Program-made: the position numbers and the translations under genes
Shown here: positions 51,106 to 59,277 of the stretch, in pieces
Layout: the number at the start of each line of letters is the position of its first letter
Numbering within the stretch: position 1 is the first letter of the stretch
The notes under the pieces: model-generated
What the model was told of the DNA's origin: nothing
Databases searched by the model: none
Seen by the model: the letters and a program-made list of their open reading frames with translations, nothing else
Assembly (NCBI GenBank): GCA_963667595.2
Contig: CAXXWD010000006.1
Coordinates: 1 to 64,000 of the forward strand
Origin: JAHJQZ01 sp963667595
GTDB lineage: Bacteria > Pseudomonadota > Alphaproteobacteria > Rhizobiales > Devosiaceae
Reading direction: 5' to 3'
DNA length: 64,000 nt

Positions 51106-51774
51106 CCAACGGCGAGCAGCATGAGGAGTCCATACAACTCTTGTTACGTTATAACATATTTGGAATCGCCTTGCACCTTTTTCTCGTTTAAGGCACCAGA
51201 ATTGTCGCACTTCCTACTCGGCCCTTCGGGCCTCCCTGCGCGGCCTTCGGCCTTGCCCGCTCGCTTCGCTCGCGCCCTGGTTGTTTCTAGTGCCGGATGT
51301 GTTGTTCGGATATTCCCTGCAGAAGAATGACTTATTCCCCCCTGTCCTCACAGCGCATGCATCTGAAAGGACAAGGGGGATTTCGTTCCTGCATTGAAAG
51401 TGGTGAAGAGCGTAGGCTGCTAAGCCGGACAGGCGGTTTCCATTGACCTATCCGTAAGCTCCGAAATCCTGCCGCGAGGGCAAAACGGTTGAACCGGTGG
51501 GTTCTCACCATGCCCGACTTACCTTCAATCGGCGCATGGCATGTGGTTGTCGCTGCCTCATCCTGTGAGGCTTTCAACAGAGCCACAATCCTTCTGGGAC
51601 GTTTTGATGGGCATGATCCCATTCCGGCCTCTACGCAGTTGCTCTACGCCTTTCCGGGTTCGGCTCTAGCTGGCCTCATCGCTCCGGTCTTCGTCCCGGT
51701 GCACTGTTGTATATCGAAGCTAGTATGATCACCCCATGCTTAGCAGGCGGGGGTGCTCGTCGTTGGTGGTTTAG
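51106..51774. other. Gene-poor prophage stretch with several hairpins
   Basis: No convincing gene in about 670 bases. It holds GGCCC-TTC-GGGCC and GGCC-TTC-GGCC hairpins (51219-51252), then a long stem CCCCCTGTCC (51338-51347) with GGACAAGGGGG (51369-51379), and GGGCA...TGCCC enclosing GGTTGAACC-like pairs (about 51478-51515). Open frames exist on both strands but have poor composition and weak starts. This may be structured RNA, a decayed gene, or phage regulatory DNA. Confidence 0.4.
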
Positions 51775-52215
51775 TTATAGCGTTTCCGCGACGGCACTGC
51801 GGATAAGGTCGGCGAAGTCGCGTGCCACGTCCCTTGAGAACATCTTCTTCGGCGTTCCTTTGACCGACAACTGCACCTCGATGCCGTTGCCTTTACGCAC
51901 GGCAGTGAAATCGCTGTCGATGCTGAAGACACCGCCTCCTTCATCGGTTGTCAGTCCGAGAATGGTGTTGGCCAGCTTGATCGCGTCCGGCTCGGCAAAA
52001 GTCTTTGGCGCATGACCGTCAAACACAATCCTCACGCCGTCTTTTGTGTGGCGAATAACAATGCCGGGGATGCCAGGCTTGATTGTGCCGGCGGCGATCT
52101 CCCGCCGGATCAGATATCCAACGGTATCGGCAATGGACAGATCGAGCACAGCTCCAATCGCCTTGAGCTGATCGATACGCTCCGAAGGCAGCTTGATAGT
52201 GGGATTTTGAGACAA
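51775..52215 (-). CDS. Prophage protein with ribbon-helix-helix-like N terminus
   Basis: A 146-residue protein starting at TTG 52215 with AAGGAG upstream. The front IKLPSERIDQLKAIGAVLDL continues into SIADTVGYLIRREI, the strand-helix-helix pattern of small phage repressors. The remaining part (GIVIRHTKDGVRIVFDGHAP and FSRDVARDFADLIRSA) is unrecognised. A near-perfect 18-bp dyad overlaps its ribosome site, consistent with autoregulation. Domain assignment is by pattern only. Confidence 0.6.
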   Translation of the reverse strand: MSQNPTIKLPSERIDQLKAIGAVLDLSIADTVGYLIRREIAAGTIKPGIPGIVIRHTKDGVRIVFDGHAPKTFAEPDAIKLANTILGLTTDEGGGVFSIDSDFTAVRKGNGIEVQLSVKGTPKKMFSRDVARDFADLIRSAVAETL

Positions 52216-52225
52216 CGCAAACTCC

Positions 52226-52243
52226 TTAATGGTATACCTTTAA
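52226..52243. promoter_or_regulatory. 18-bp operator-like dyad, GGTATACC core
   Basis: TTAATGGTATACCTTTAA is palindromic except for the base either side of GGTATACC. It abuts the AAGGAG ribosome site of the leftward gene starting at 52215 and lies 60 bases before the rightward gene at 52303, so it could control both. Confidence 0.55.
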
Positions 52244-52302
52244 TATAGCTGGTAGTTTTTGATTTTTCAATATAATATTCTCAGAAAATGGGGGATTGAG
52301 CG

Positions 52303-52953
52303 TTGAATTTGTTGCGGCGTATTCTGATCATTCTTGTCGCTTTTTGCGGAGCCGGTGCCATGCCAACACTGGCTTCAGACAATCCCGGTGATCAGCTTGT
52401 CAACAATCGGCTAGATGGCTGGATGACATGTCTTTACGATGCCTTTGCCCTTCACGAGGTCATCCTAGAAGGGAGCACACCAGAGATTTCTGCATCACAG
52501 TCATTGCTCGACTGCACGGACGCAGAAGACCTGCTCATCGACGCCTTCAAAATTGCCTATGACGACAAAAGGGCAAAAGCCACGATTGCCAAATTCAACT
52601 CTTCAATGAAGCTAGACGTTATCCGAGGGCTGGTAGAGAAGGGCTACGAGTTCAAACAAGAACATGCACAAGATACTCCTCCACAAAGAGGTTTCTTTGA
52701 CCAATACCAGGAGGAGCTAACCGACCGCATCGCTTCATCGTCAGACGCTACCGATGAACTGCTTAGTTTATACCGGGACGCCAATAGGCAATGCAGCGGG
52801 GTGGGCGACTCCCTCAAGACGTGGGTGGGTTGCAGCATGCGAGACATTTACTCCGCAGCACTTTCAAACCGTGACATGTGCTACGGCAAGGAAGGCCAAG
52901 CCGGATATGAAATGAAGTGGCACAAGTGCGGCAGTGACTCTTTGCGGCCTTAG
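52303..52953 (+). CDS. Predicted exported prophage cargo (moron-like) protein
   Basis: A 216-residue protein starting at TTG 52303, with a signal peptide (NLLRRILIILVAFCGAGAMP, cleavage near LAS-DN). The mature part is acidic, helical and has six cysteines (for example CLYDAF, LLDCTD, CSGVGD, VGCSM, MCYGK, WHKCG), suggesting disulfides in the periplasm. It is transcribed against the structural operon, is AT-richer than neighbours, and has TATAAT 30 bases upstream. These are signs of a lysogen-expressed cargo gene. No known family seen; function unknown. Confidence 0.62.
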   Translation: MNLLRRILIILVAFCGAGAMPTLASDNPGDQLVNNRLDGWMTCLYDAFALHEVILEGSTPEISASQSLLDCTDAEDLLIDAFKIAYDDKRAKATIAKFNSSMKLDVIRGLVEKGYEFKQEHAQDTPPQRGFFDQYQEELTDRIASSSDATDELLSLYRDANRQCSGVGDSLKTWVGCSMRDIYSAALSNRDMCYGKEGQAGYEMKWHKCGSDSLRP

Positions 52954-54977
52954 TAGTTGCGCGTATTCAGCGCGTTTCCCGGCCTCTTCTGCCTGCGCAA
53001 CTCGTCTGCCACCAGACCTCGCATTGTGCCTTCAAGCTGCGTAGCCATGCGCTTTGCCAGGTCCTGGTTCTGCTCAGGCGTGCCGGCTGATCCGTTGACA
53101 GTGATCGGCGCATTAATCGTTACCGGTGCCGCGTTGTCGTTCGCAAAGCGGTAATTGTCGTTGGCGGCTGCCAGCGAAGGCGCATGCGCCGCAAGCCCGC
53201 CATCGGCAAAGCCACGCACCGTGCCGTCATTGATCGCACGCAGCAAATCGAGATTGGCACGGGTTGCAGAGGCATTGACGACGAATTCGCCGTCAGACAA
53301 CCGCGCCGGAATGCTGTCACTGGTGGCCGTGCCAGGTCCGCGAATAAGCCCACCGGTTGCAGCTTCAACCGCGCCGCCGTCCTTGAAGCCGAACAGCCCG
53401 CCAAAAAGCCCACCGCCAGCGACGCCGCCAAGGTTTGAGAACAGCGAATTGATCAGGCTGTCGAGCGCCATATCGATCAGACGATCAGCCAGGCGTCCAA
53501 AGGCGTTCGCAAGCGCGGTCGCGCCATCCACGCCGTTGCGAAGGTCACTGATCAACCCACCGAGAAAGTCCTTGGCGATGCCCTTGGCAGTGCTCGAGGC
53601 TTCCTCAAGGCGCTGCATAGCGGCCTTCTCGGATTCGATGGCAGTGATCAACTCAGTAATGCTGGCCTTTTGCGCATCCGTCGCGCCTGCACCAGCACGG
53701 CGCAACTCGGCATTGACGCGCTGCTCAAGCTCCGACTGCCCCATAAGACGAAGCTCTTCCTGCAATTCGGCAATTAAGCTGGCTGCGGCGTCGCGCTGTT
53801 CGCGCATGCCAGATGCACCGCCTGATTTACTCCCCGAAGCCGGCGCAATCGGCGCGACCACCGGAGTGCGCATGTCATCGACGCTTTCGAAGCTCGGGGT
53901 CTTCGCTGCCCGGTTAAAAGTCTCGCCAATGTCGAATTGGCGCGGATCGAACCGTTTGACGATGGCGTCTTCGAGCTCCGCGATTTCAGCGCGCAGCTTG
54001 TCTTTGGCTTCGTCGCTCATGCTGCCGATGCCGAACCAGCCGGTATCGCTCTCAAGAGCCGCTTTCTTGGAGGCCAGTTGTTCGCGCATGATGTCAATGC
54101 TGCGTTCGTTCAGCGGTGCTGTCCGCTCGCGCAAGCTCACCATGCCGGGCAGCTGACTGAAGGCGTTCAGAAAGTCGCCAAGCGCAGCAGCAGCTTCGAC
54201 AATGGCCTGCTTGAGCGCAACGTCAACCGTATTGGCAACCTGGTTGAACTTCCGGTCCAGTTCGGCTGCCTTTTCGATCACGTCCTGGCTCATGACCAGG
54301 CCAAGATCGCGTGCTTCCTGCCTGGTGCGGTTCAGGCCGTCCGCACCCTGGTCAATCAGTTCAACGAAGCGCTCGCCACCGGTTCCGCCAAACAGTTCGT
54401 CGGCGATGCGGATTTGCGCAGCGCGGTCGAGCTGCCCCAGCTTGCCGATGATTTCAGTGAAGAGCGCCGACGGGTCTTTGAGCTTGGCCTTGAGCGCATC
54501 GGCACTGAAGCCAAGCCGCTGAAACGCTTCCGCCGCCGAACCGCCACCCGTGACAATGAATTCGTCTGCGCGCAGGTTCAGTTCCTTGATGCCGTCCGTG
54601 AGACTGTCGACACCGATGCGGTTTTGCTCGGCGACGTATTTCCATTCCTGAAAGTCCTCAAGCTTCATGCCGGCGCGCTTGGCTTCGTTGCCGATCTCGG
54701 CAATGCCTTTTGCGATATTGCCCACACGGTCGACCATGCCATTGATGCCGCCAGCGACAAGGCCACCAACCAGGCCCGCAGCCATGGATTTGCCGATGCC
54801 GCCGACCTTGCTCGCCATATTGGCCATTTGCTTTTCAAGCCGCTTGGTCGCCTGCTTGGAACGGTTTTCGATTGCGCCGAAATTCTTGCTGGCGGTCTGG
54901 TTTGCGCGCTGAAAATTGCGCTCGAAATCCCTGATCCGGGCTTCAAGAGAAACTAGAAGGCGTTCTTCGTCTGCCAT
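52950..54977 (-). CDS. Phage tail tape measure protein
   Basis: A 675-residue protein that sets tail length and helps DNA passage. The N terminus is a charged helix (RIRDFERNFQRANQTASKNF) followed by a glycine/alanine membrane-like segment (KSMAAGLVGGLVAGGINGM). The C-terminal part has GGLFGFKDGGAVEAATGG and IPARLSDGEFVVNASATRAN, typical of lambda-type tape measures. It is the last gene of the leftward operon, 12 bases after terL, an unusual place. Its stop overlaps the cargo gene's stop on the opposite strand by four bases. Confidence 0.85.
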   Translation of the reverse strand: MADEERLLVSLEARIRDFERNFQRANQTASKNFGAIENRSKQATKRLEKQMANMASKVGGIGKSMAAGLVGGLVAGGINGMVDRVGNIAKGIAEIGNEAKRAGMKLEDFQEWKYVAEQNRIGVDSLTDGIKELNLRADEFIVTGGGSAAEAFQRLGFSADALKAKLKDPSALFTEIIGKLGQLDRAAQIRIADELFGGTGGERFVELIDQGADGLNRTRQEARDLGLVMSQDVIEKAAELDRKFNQVANTVDVALKQAIVEAAAALGDFLNAFSQLPGMVSLRERTAPLNERSIDIMREQLASKKAALESDTGWFGIGSMSDEAKDKLRAEIAELEDAIVKRFDPRQFDIGETFNRAAKTPSFESVDDMRTPVVAPIAPASGSKSGGASGMREQRDAAASLIAELQEELRLMGQSELEQRVNAELRRAGAGATDAQKASITELITAIESEKAAMQRLEEASSTAKGIAKDFLGGLISDLRNGVDGATALANAFGRLADRLIDMALDSLINSLFSNLGGVAGGGLFGGLFGFKDGGAVEAATGGLIRGPGTATSDSIPARLSDGEFVVNASATRANLDLLRAINDGTVRGFADGGLAAHAPSLAAANDNYRFANDNAAPVTINAPITVNGSAGTPEQNQDLAKRMATQLEGTMRGLVADELRRQKRPGNALNTRNY

Positions 54978-54989
54978 CGTCGGCGGTCC

Positions 54990-56597
54990 TTATGCGACTT
55001 CGGGAACCGGTTCGGTTTCCCAGAATGATTTCTGATTGTCGTTTGCCGCCGCGATGCCCACGGCCATGACCGTGGCCACGGCTCCATCGATCCGATCGCG
55101 GCGCTTGGTCTTGTGCAGGCGCTTGATATCCGCGTCGCTGACCGTGACGGCCACGGAGTCAAAGTGGTGACGCAAGACGGGGTGTCCGGAATGCCGAAGC
55201 GTCTGGCCGGCCACGGCGCGCTCCAATTCCGCAATTGCCGGTGCCATCGTCTGCCAGCCCTGGCGGAATTCCACGACCGGCAAGCCATCCTCATAGAGCC
55301 GCTGCATGATCGTGCGCGCCATGTGAGGATCAAAAGCAATCTGGTGAACATCAAACCGTGCGCACAGCTCGCGCACGTGGTCCTCGATTGCAGACGGCTC
55401 GACAATCGGGCCTTCAATGGTCTTGATCAGTCCATCCCTCGCCCATGTCGCGTAAGGCACGCCGTCACGATCCGCACGATCTTCCAAGTCGTCACCGGGA
55501 AGGAAGAACCAGGGATAGACGACTACGCAGCCGTCATCGCGCCGCCATGCAGCAACCACCGCTGTCAGATCGCCATTGAGGCTCAGGTCGATACCCAGGA
55601 AACACGGCAGCTCTTCAAGTTCAGCCAGGTCCAGGTCGAAGGCGCACTTGTCGAACAGCGCCATATCGAAAAGCGGTTCGCGGGAATGGGCAGCCCAGAT
55701 GTTGAGGTTGAGCTGCTTGAAGCTTGAAAGCTCTTGAGGCCGGTTCGCGACTTCGCGCGCGTATTGACGCAAGCCATCGATATCAGGATAGGCCGGCGTG
55801 CAGCTCAGGCCGGGATTGACCAGGTGCCAAACCTCTTCATCCTGCCATTCACAACCGGCAGGCGGCTCGAACAGAACCGGCAGCAGACTCGGATCGTCAA
55901 TCTCGCCTAGTGCAACGCTGCGCGCGTAGTCGTATTGGCGAAACCCGACATTGTCCTGGCCACGTCCGGCGGTTGTGATGATGGCATTGAGCGAACCGGG
56001 CGTCTTGATCAGGCCGGTTTTCAGCGCCTCCCAAAGGTCTTCTTTTGGCCAGGCATGCAACTCGTCCATGAGCACGAAGGCAGGCGTGCGCCCGTGCTGC
56101 GTTTTGCCATCTGCGCTGATCGCTTCCACGACCGTGCGTGTGCGAAGATCCATGAAGCGATTGCGGTAGTCGGCGAATTTTACCAAACTCGTCAGGCGGC
56201 GATCATGGCGCAAAATATCGGTCGCCTCGGTAAGCGCGATGCGCGCCTGCTTTTGGTCCGCCGCTGCCAATACCACTTGCGAACCCGACAGCTTTTCCGG
56301 ACCGATGGAATGGAGCAAAGCCAGACCGGCACCGAGCGTGGTCTTGCGGTTGCCGCGCGGGATCATGGCGAACAGCGTCTTGTAGGTGCGCGTGCCATCC
56401 TGGCGACGCGCGCCATAGAGTTTGCGCACCAGGCGCTCCATCCACGGATCGAGTTGAAACCCCATTCCGGGCCGGGTGCTTTTGGGGTGCTTGATGTTGC
56501 GCAGAAAGTTCACGGCGCGCTCGCCGCAGCCGAGCGGATCGTCAATCGGCGAATTGTCAAAAAGCCATGTCGGATAGGTCTTCGGCGGGGTGATCAT
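54990..56597 (-). CDS. Phage terminase large subunit (HK97 type)
   Basis: The DNA-packaging motor. The ATPase half has a Walker A variant IPRGNRKTT (79-87), Walker B FVLMDEL (174-180) and coupling motif ITTAGRG. The nuclease half has LGIDLSLNGDLTAVVAAW and RRDRIDGAVATVMAV, which supply metal-binding Asp residues. 535 residues is normal. The start overlaps the terS stop by four bases. Confidence 0.94.
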   Translation of the reverse strand: MITPPKTYPTWLFDNSPIDDPLGCGERAVNFLRNIKHPKSTRPGMGFQLDPWMERLVRKLYGARRQDGTRTYKTLFAMIPRGNRKTTLGAGLALLHSIGPEKLSGSQVVLAAADQKQARIALTEATDILRHDRRLTSLVKFADYRNRFMDLRTRTVVEAISADGKTQHGRTPAFVLMDELHAWPKEDLWEALKTGLIKTPGSLNAIITTAGRGQDNVGFRQYDYARSVALGEIDDPSLLPVLFEPPAGCEWQDEEVWHLVNPGLSCTPAYPDIDGLRQYAREVANRPQELSSFKQLNLNIWAAHSREPLFDMALFDKCAFDLDLAELEELPCFLGIDLSLNGDLTAVVAAWRRDDGCVVVYPWFFLPGDDLEDRADRDGVPYATWARDGLIKTIEGPIVEPSAIEDHVRELCARFDVHQIAFDPHMARTIMQRLYEDGLPVVEFRQGWQTMAPAIAELERAVAGQTLRHSGHPVLRHHFDSVAVTVSDADIKRLHKTKRRDRIDGAVATVMAVGIAAANDNQKSFWETEPVPEVA

Positions 56598-56965
56598 TCG
56601 AGGAAATCCAGTTCCTCATTGCCGCCTTCGCGCACGTTCGCCCGCGACCGGGAGACGGGTGTCAGTCCCAATTCGGCGGCAAGCTGGCGAGCCGTCTGCA
56701 TGGCCTTGTCTTGGGCACGCACAATCGCCAGGTCAGGCAACGCGGCTTTCCGGATTGCCTGCTCGAATTCGCGCACGCGGGCGATGGCGACGCAGTAGTT
56801 TTCAAGGCACCCCATATCCGCGTCTGTTAGGATTTTGCGCTCGATAAGCAGCGGCATCACGCGCCGCCATTCGGCCTTGCCGTGCCGGGAAAGAAAACTC
56901 GGCGGCTTCGGCACCGACGCAATCGCGTCGGCATCTTCAACAAGTTCGGGCTTGCGGCCTTTCAC
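56594..56965 (-). CDS. Phage terminase small subunit, P27 family
   Basis: A 123-residue DNA-recognition subunit. It begins MKGRKPELV and has PKPPSFLSRHGKAEWRRVMP, LIERKILTDADMGCLENYCV and a C-terminal ELGLTPVSRSRANV, all P27-type marks. Stop overlaps terL start (56594-56597) and its start shares one base with the preceding stop, so packaging genes are tightly coupled. Confidence 0.92.
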   Translation of the reverse strand: MKGRKPELVEDADAIASVPKPPSFLSRHGKAEWRRVMPLLIERKILTDADMGCLENYCVAIARVREFEQAIRKAALPDLAIVRAQDKAMQTARQLAAELGLTPVSRSRANVREGGNEELDFLE

Positions 56966-57279
56966 TAGGGCCGCCTTTCAACCCGCAACAGCAGCCCGCG
57001 CCGCCGCCCGATCTCATCAATGCCGACAATGTCGAACGCCTGGCCGTCAAACACCAGGCGGTCATCGGTGGTCAGTCCAGCGAAGTAGCGGGTGCGAAAT
57101 GTCATCCGCACCACTTCGGACTTGCCGGTTTCGGTGTTGGCTTCATCGCTGGACACTTCGACGCGCTCGGCGCGCATAGTCGTCAGCGCTGCCCAGGATT
57201 CGGTGACGGTGCCAGCGTCGCTGACGGTTTCAGAGCGCCGCTCCAACGTGATCGACCTATCGAGACTCCCTGCCCTCAT
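56965..57279 (-). CDS. Phage head closure / head-tail adaptor protein
   Basis: A 104-residue SPP1 gp16-like adaptor. RAGSLDRSITLERRSETVSD and SWAALTTMRAERVEV at the front, FRTRYFAGLTTDDRLVFDG and FDIVGIDEIGRRRGLLLRVE later, are classic. It seals the connector below the portal. Overlaps its neighbours on both sides. Confidence 0.9.
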   Translation of the reverse strand: MRAGSLDRSITLERRSETVSDAGTVTESWAALTTMRAERVEVSSDEANTETGKSEVVRMTFRTRYFAGLTTDDRLVFDGQAFDIVGIDEIGRRRGLLLRVERRP

Positions 57280-57698
57280 ACGCCGAACCCCATCAGCGCC
57301 CGCACGCTCATGACGGCGTGCCCATGTTGGCCGGACGGGTCGCGCATGTAGCGCGTTGCCTCGACACGAATGCCATCGGTCAGGTCGAAGCCGGGAACGT
57401 CAAGCGACCGGTCCAGCGCACGCCAAGTCGCATCCGCGATTGTCTTGGCGGCCTCAAGCCCATCTTCGACCACCCAAAAATGCAGGTCAGCGTGGACAGT
57501 CACATTGCAGTAGCTCGGATAATGCCCTTCAAGGATCGTCTGCCCATCGCCTATGATGATGGCGGGAAACTGCTCAGGCCGCGCCGCACCGTCGCGGATA
57601 TGCGCATCAGGCACCAGCGCCAACACATCTGGCGTGTCCAGCAGCCGGGCGCGGATTGCTTTTTGCAAGGCAAGGCTCGGTTCGGTCATGCGCGCCAC
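57276..57698 (-). CDS. Tail completion protein, DUF3168
   Basis: A 140-residue member of DUF3168 (tail terminator-like). PSLALQKAIRARLLDTPDVL, FPAIIIGDGQTILEGHY and TWRALDRSLDV are recognisable. The ring it forms caps the tail tube at the neck. Start overlaps the HK97-gp10-like stop by 13 bases. Confidence 0.88.
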   Translation of the reverse strand: MARMTEPSLALQKAIRARLLDTPDVLALVPDAHIRDGAARPEQFPAIIIGDGQTILEGHYPSYCNVTVHADLHFWVVEDGLEAAKTIADATWRALDRSLDVPGFDLTDGIRVEATRYMRDPSGQHGHAVMSVRALMGFGV

Positions 57699-58102
57699 TC
57701 GTCTTTGACGGCCTTACGCACCGAGCGCTTGATACGATTGGTGATGCGCTTTTTAAGCAACCGGAAGGACGGCCAGAAAAAGGGCTGAGCTTCAGCCGCG
57801 CTGGTGCCGTATTCGACAAGGTGCGCATAGCGCACGTCCTCATTGCCTGCCGTCACCAGCACCTCAAGCTCACCAGCGGTGCGAGAACCACCAGGCTGCG
57901 AATAGGCCGGACTTGTTGCACCAGGCGGCGTTACCGCCACGCTTGCGGCCAGGGCACCGGTATCTTTCGGCGCAAGGTGTTCCATTGCGCCGGCAAGTTC
58001 TTCACCGGACTTAACCAAAGCCGGCGCAACAGCGGCACGGACTGCCTTCGGAATGGCGTTCAAACGCCGTTCAAGACGCAAAAGTTGAGCGGATTTGGCC
58101 AT
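57686..58102 (-). CDS. HK97 gp10-like phage protein
   Basis: A 138-residue protein of the HK97-gp10 family. VKSGEELAGAMEHLAPKDTG and YAHLVEYGTSAAEAQPFFWP are diagnostic. It acts at the neck or tail terminator. Basic overall, with a Lys/Arg-rich end (RITNRIKRSVRKAV). Shares one base with the upstream connector gene. Confidence 0.9.
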   Translation of the reverse strand: MAKSAQLLRLERRLNAIPKAVRAAVAPALVKSGEELAGAMEHLAPKDTGALAASVAVTPPGATSPAYSQPGGSRTAGELEVLVTAGNEDVRYAHLVEYGTSAAEAQPFFWPSFRLLKKRITNRIKRSVRKAVKDEWRA

Positions 58103-58389
58103 CAGAACGTCCAGTTCCGATGCGGAAGAACGATGTCGATATAGCCAAACGGCACACTGTAAGCGCTCGCTTCAACAAGCCCGCTTTCGCGCTGCTCATA
58201 CCACCAGCCCGCGAGCATCAAGACTGCCTGACGAATGTCGGCAGGCGCGGTTTCCCAGGCGATTTCCTCATCAGCACCGATCTGCCGAGTGGTGAATGCC
58301 AGTGCGGCATCGAGCTTGTCTGACAGCAAGCTATTGTCGGTATCATCGAGGATATTCAGATGCGCCTTCAGGCTTTCGAGCGCGGTCAT
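58102..58389 (-). CDS. gp6-like head-tail connector protein
   Basis: A 95-residue helical protein. LESLKAHLNILDDTDNSLLS, then ADIRQAVLMLAGWWYEQRES and the terminal GYIDIVLPHRNW-like segment match gp6-like connectors, which form a ring under the portal. Its start overlaps the preceding stop by four bases. Confidence 0.88.
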   Translation of the reverse strand: MTALESLKAHLNILDDTDNSLLSDKLDAALAFTTRQIGADEEIAWETAPADIRQAVLMLAGWWYEQRESGLVEASAYSVPFGYIDIVLPHRNWTF

Positions 58390-58709
58390 TCAGAAAACTC
58401 CAATTTCGAAAAATACCGCGCGGTGCTCCCCGCGCCGGTCCCCTGAAAGTCCCGAAAGTTCCTGCCCACCCCCGTGCGCTCGCCAATCGATGCAAGCGCG
58501 CGCTTCTGAACATGATCCGGATCGAAGCCCGCCAGGTTGCAGACAGTCAGAAAATCCGGGTCTGCGTTGATGAACCAATTGCGAGCATCTTCGATCTCAA
58601 GGGCGCGTCGCGTGTCGGACGATGCAGTCAGCTTAGAATTCGCATCACGAAAGGCCTGGACGATCACCATCTGCCAAATGTGGCGTTCATCTGCGCATGG
58701 CTCACTCAT
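58386..58709 (-). CDS. Conserved phage protein next to HNH, unknown function
   Basis: From MSEPCADERHIWQMVIVQAF, 107 residues. DTRRALEIEDARNWFINADP and FLTVCNLAGFDPDHVQKRAL resemble a small protein often seen near HNH and terminase genes in alphaproteobacterial phages. The start lies within the HNH gene end (8-base overlap). Function unknown. Confidence 0.7.
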   Translation of the reverse strand: MSEPCADERHIWQMVIVQAFRDANSKLTASSDTRRALEIEDARNWFINADPDFLTVCNLAGFDPDHVQKRALASIGERTGVGRNFRDFQGTGAGSTARYFSKLEFSE

Positions 58710-59055
58710 GCGGCGCGCCTTTGCCGTGCTCTTCCCGCTGCTTGTGCTTGCTGTGGCAGCGCGTGCAGAGCGGCTGCCAGTTCGAACGCTCCCAAAACAG
58801 ATAGTGGTCGCCGCGATGGGGAATGCGGTGGTCAACAGTCGTGGCGGGTGCACCGCACCGGATGCAGGCCGGATGGGTATCAAGGAACAGCTTGCGTGCC
58901 TTTTCCCATTCGGCGGTATAGCCGCGCTGCCGGGCGGTCGGCCTGTTGCGGTCATGGCGCGCGCGGCGTTCGCGACTGCGCTCGACCTGGCAAACGCAGC
59001 GTTGATGCGGTGGAATGATCCTGCCGCAACTGCAAAGACGCGGATAGTTGAACAT
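58702..59055 (-). CDS. HNH endonuclease
   Basis: A 117-residue nuclease. CIRCGAPATTVDHRIPHRGD contains the first H of the motif, followed by NWQPLCTRCHSKHKQREEHG with N and H; cysteine pairs (CSCG, CIRC, CTRC) bind zinc. Phage HNH proteins assist terminase cutting at packaging. The ATG overlaps the reconstructed stop of the tail-chaperone gene (TGATG), so the operon was continuous before the IS insertion. Confidence 0.9.
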   Translation of the reverse strand: MFNYPRLCSCGRIIPPHQRCVCQVERSRERRARHDRNRPTARQRGYTAEWEKARKLFLDTHPACIRCGAPATTVDHRIPHRGDHYLFWERSNWQPLCTRCHSKHKQREEHGKGAPHE

Positions 59056-59277
59056 CAGCCGCCTGCCCTCAATCTGCGTTTGAGAGAATTCAGACCGACA
59101 TAATCAAATTCAGGATCGAAACCGGCCGCTTCGCGTGCGGCTAGATGCTCGGCTGAATAAGGCTCAGCTTCTGCCTTGGTCTCAGTGCCGAAAATCGCCT
59201 TGAGCGTGTCGGTGATCAGTTCAGTGCGCCCTGCCCTGGCGGTAATAATCTCGGCAGGCTGAATAGCCCCGAGTTTT

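Noticed and set aside
51121..51330. A 69-codon frame in the prophage gap
   Set aside because: Its middle is a translation of GC hairpins (GPSGLPARPSALPARFARAL), a common non-coding artefact.
51332..51622. A 96-codon minus-strand frame with a Cys-rich tail
   Set aside because: GAGG precedes the ATG, but composition is poor, no family is seen, and it overlaps strong predicted stems. Kept only as a remark in the gap entry.
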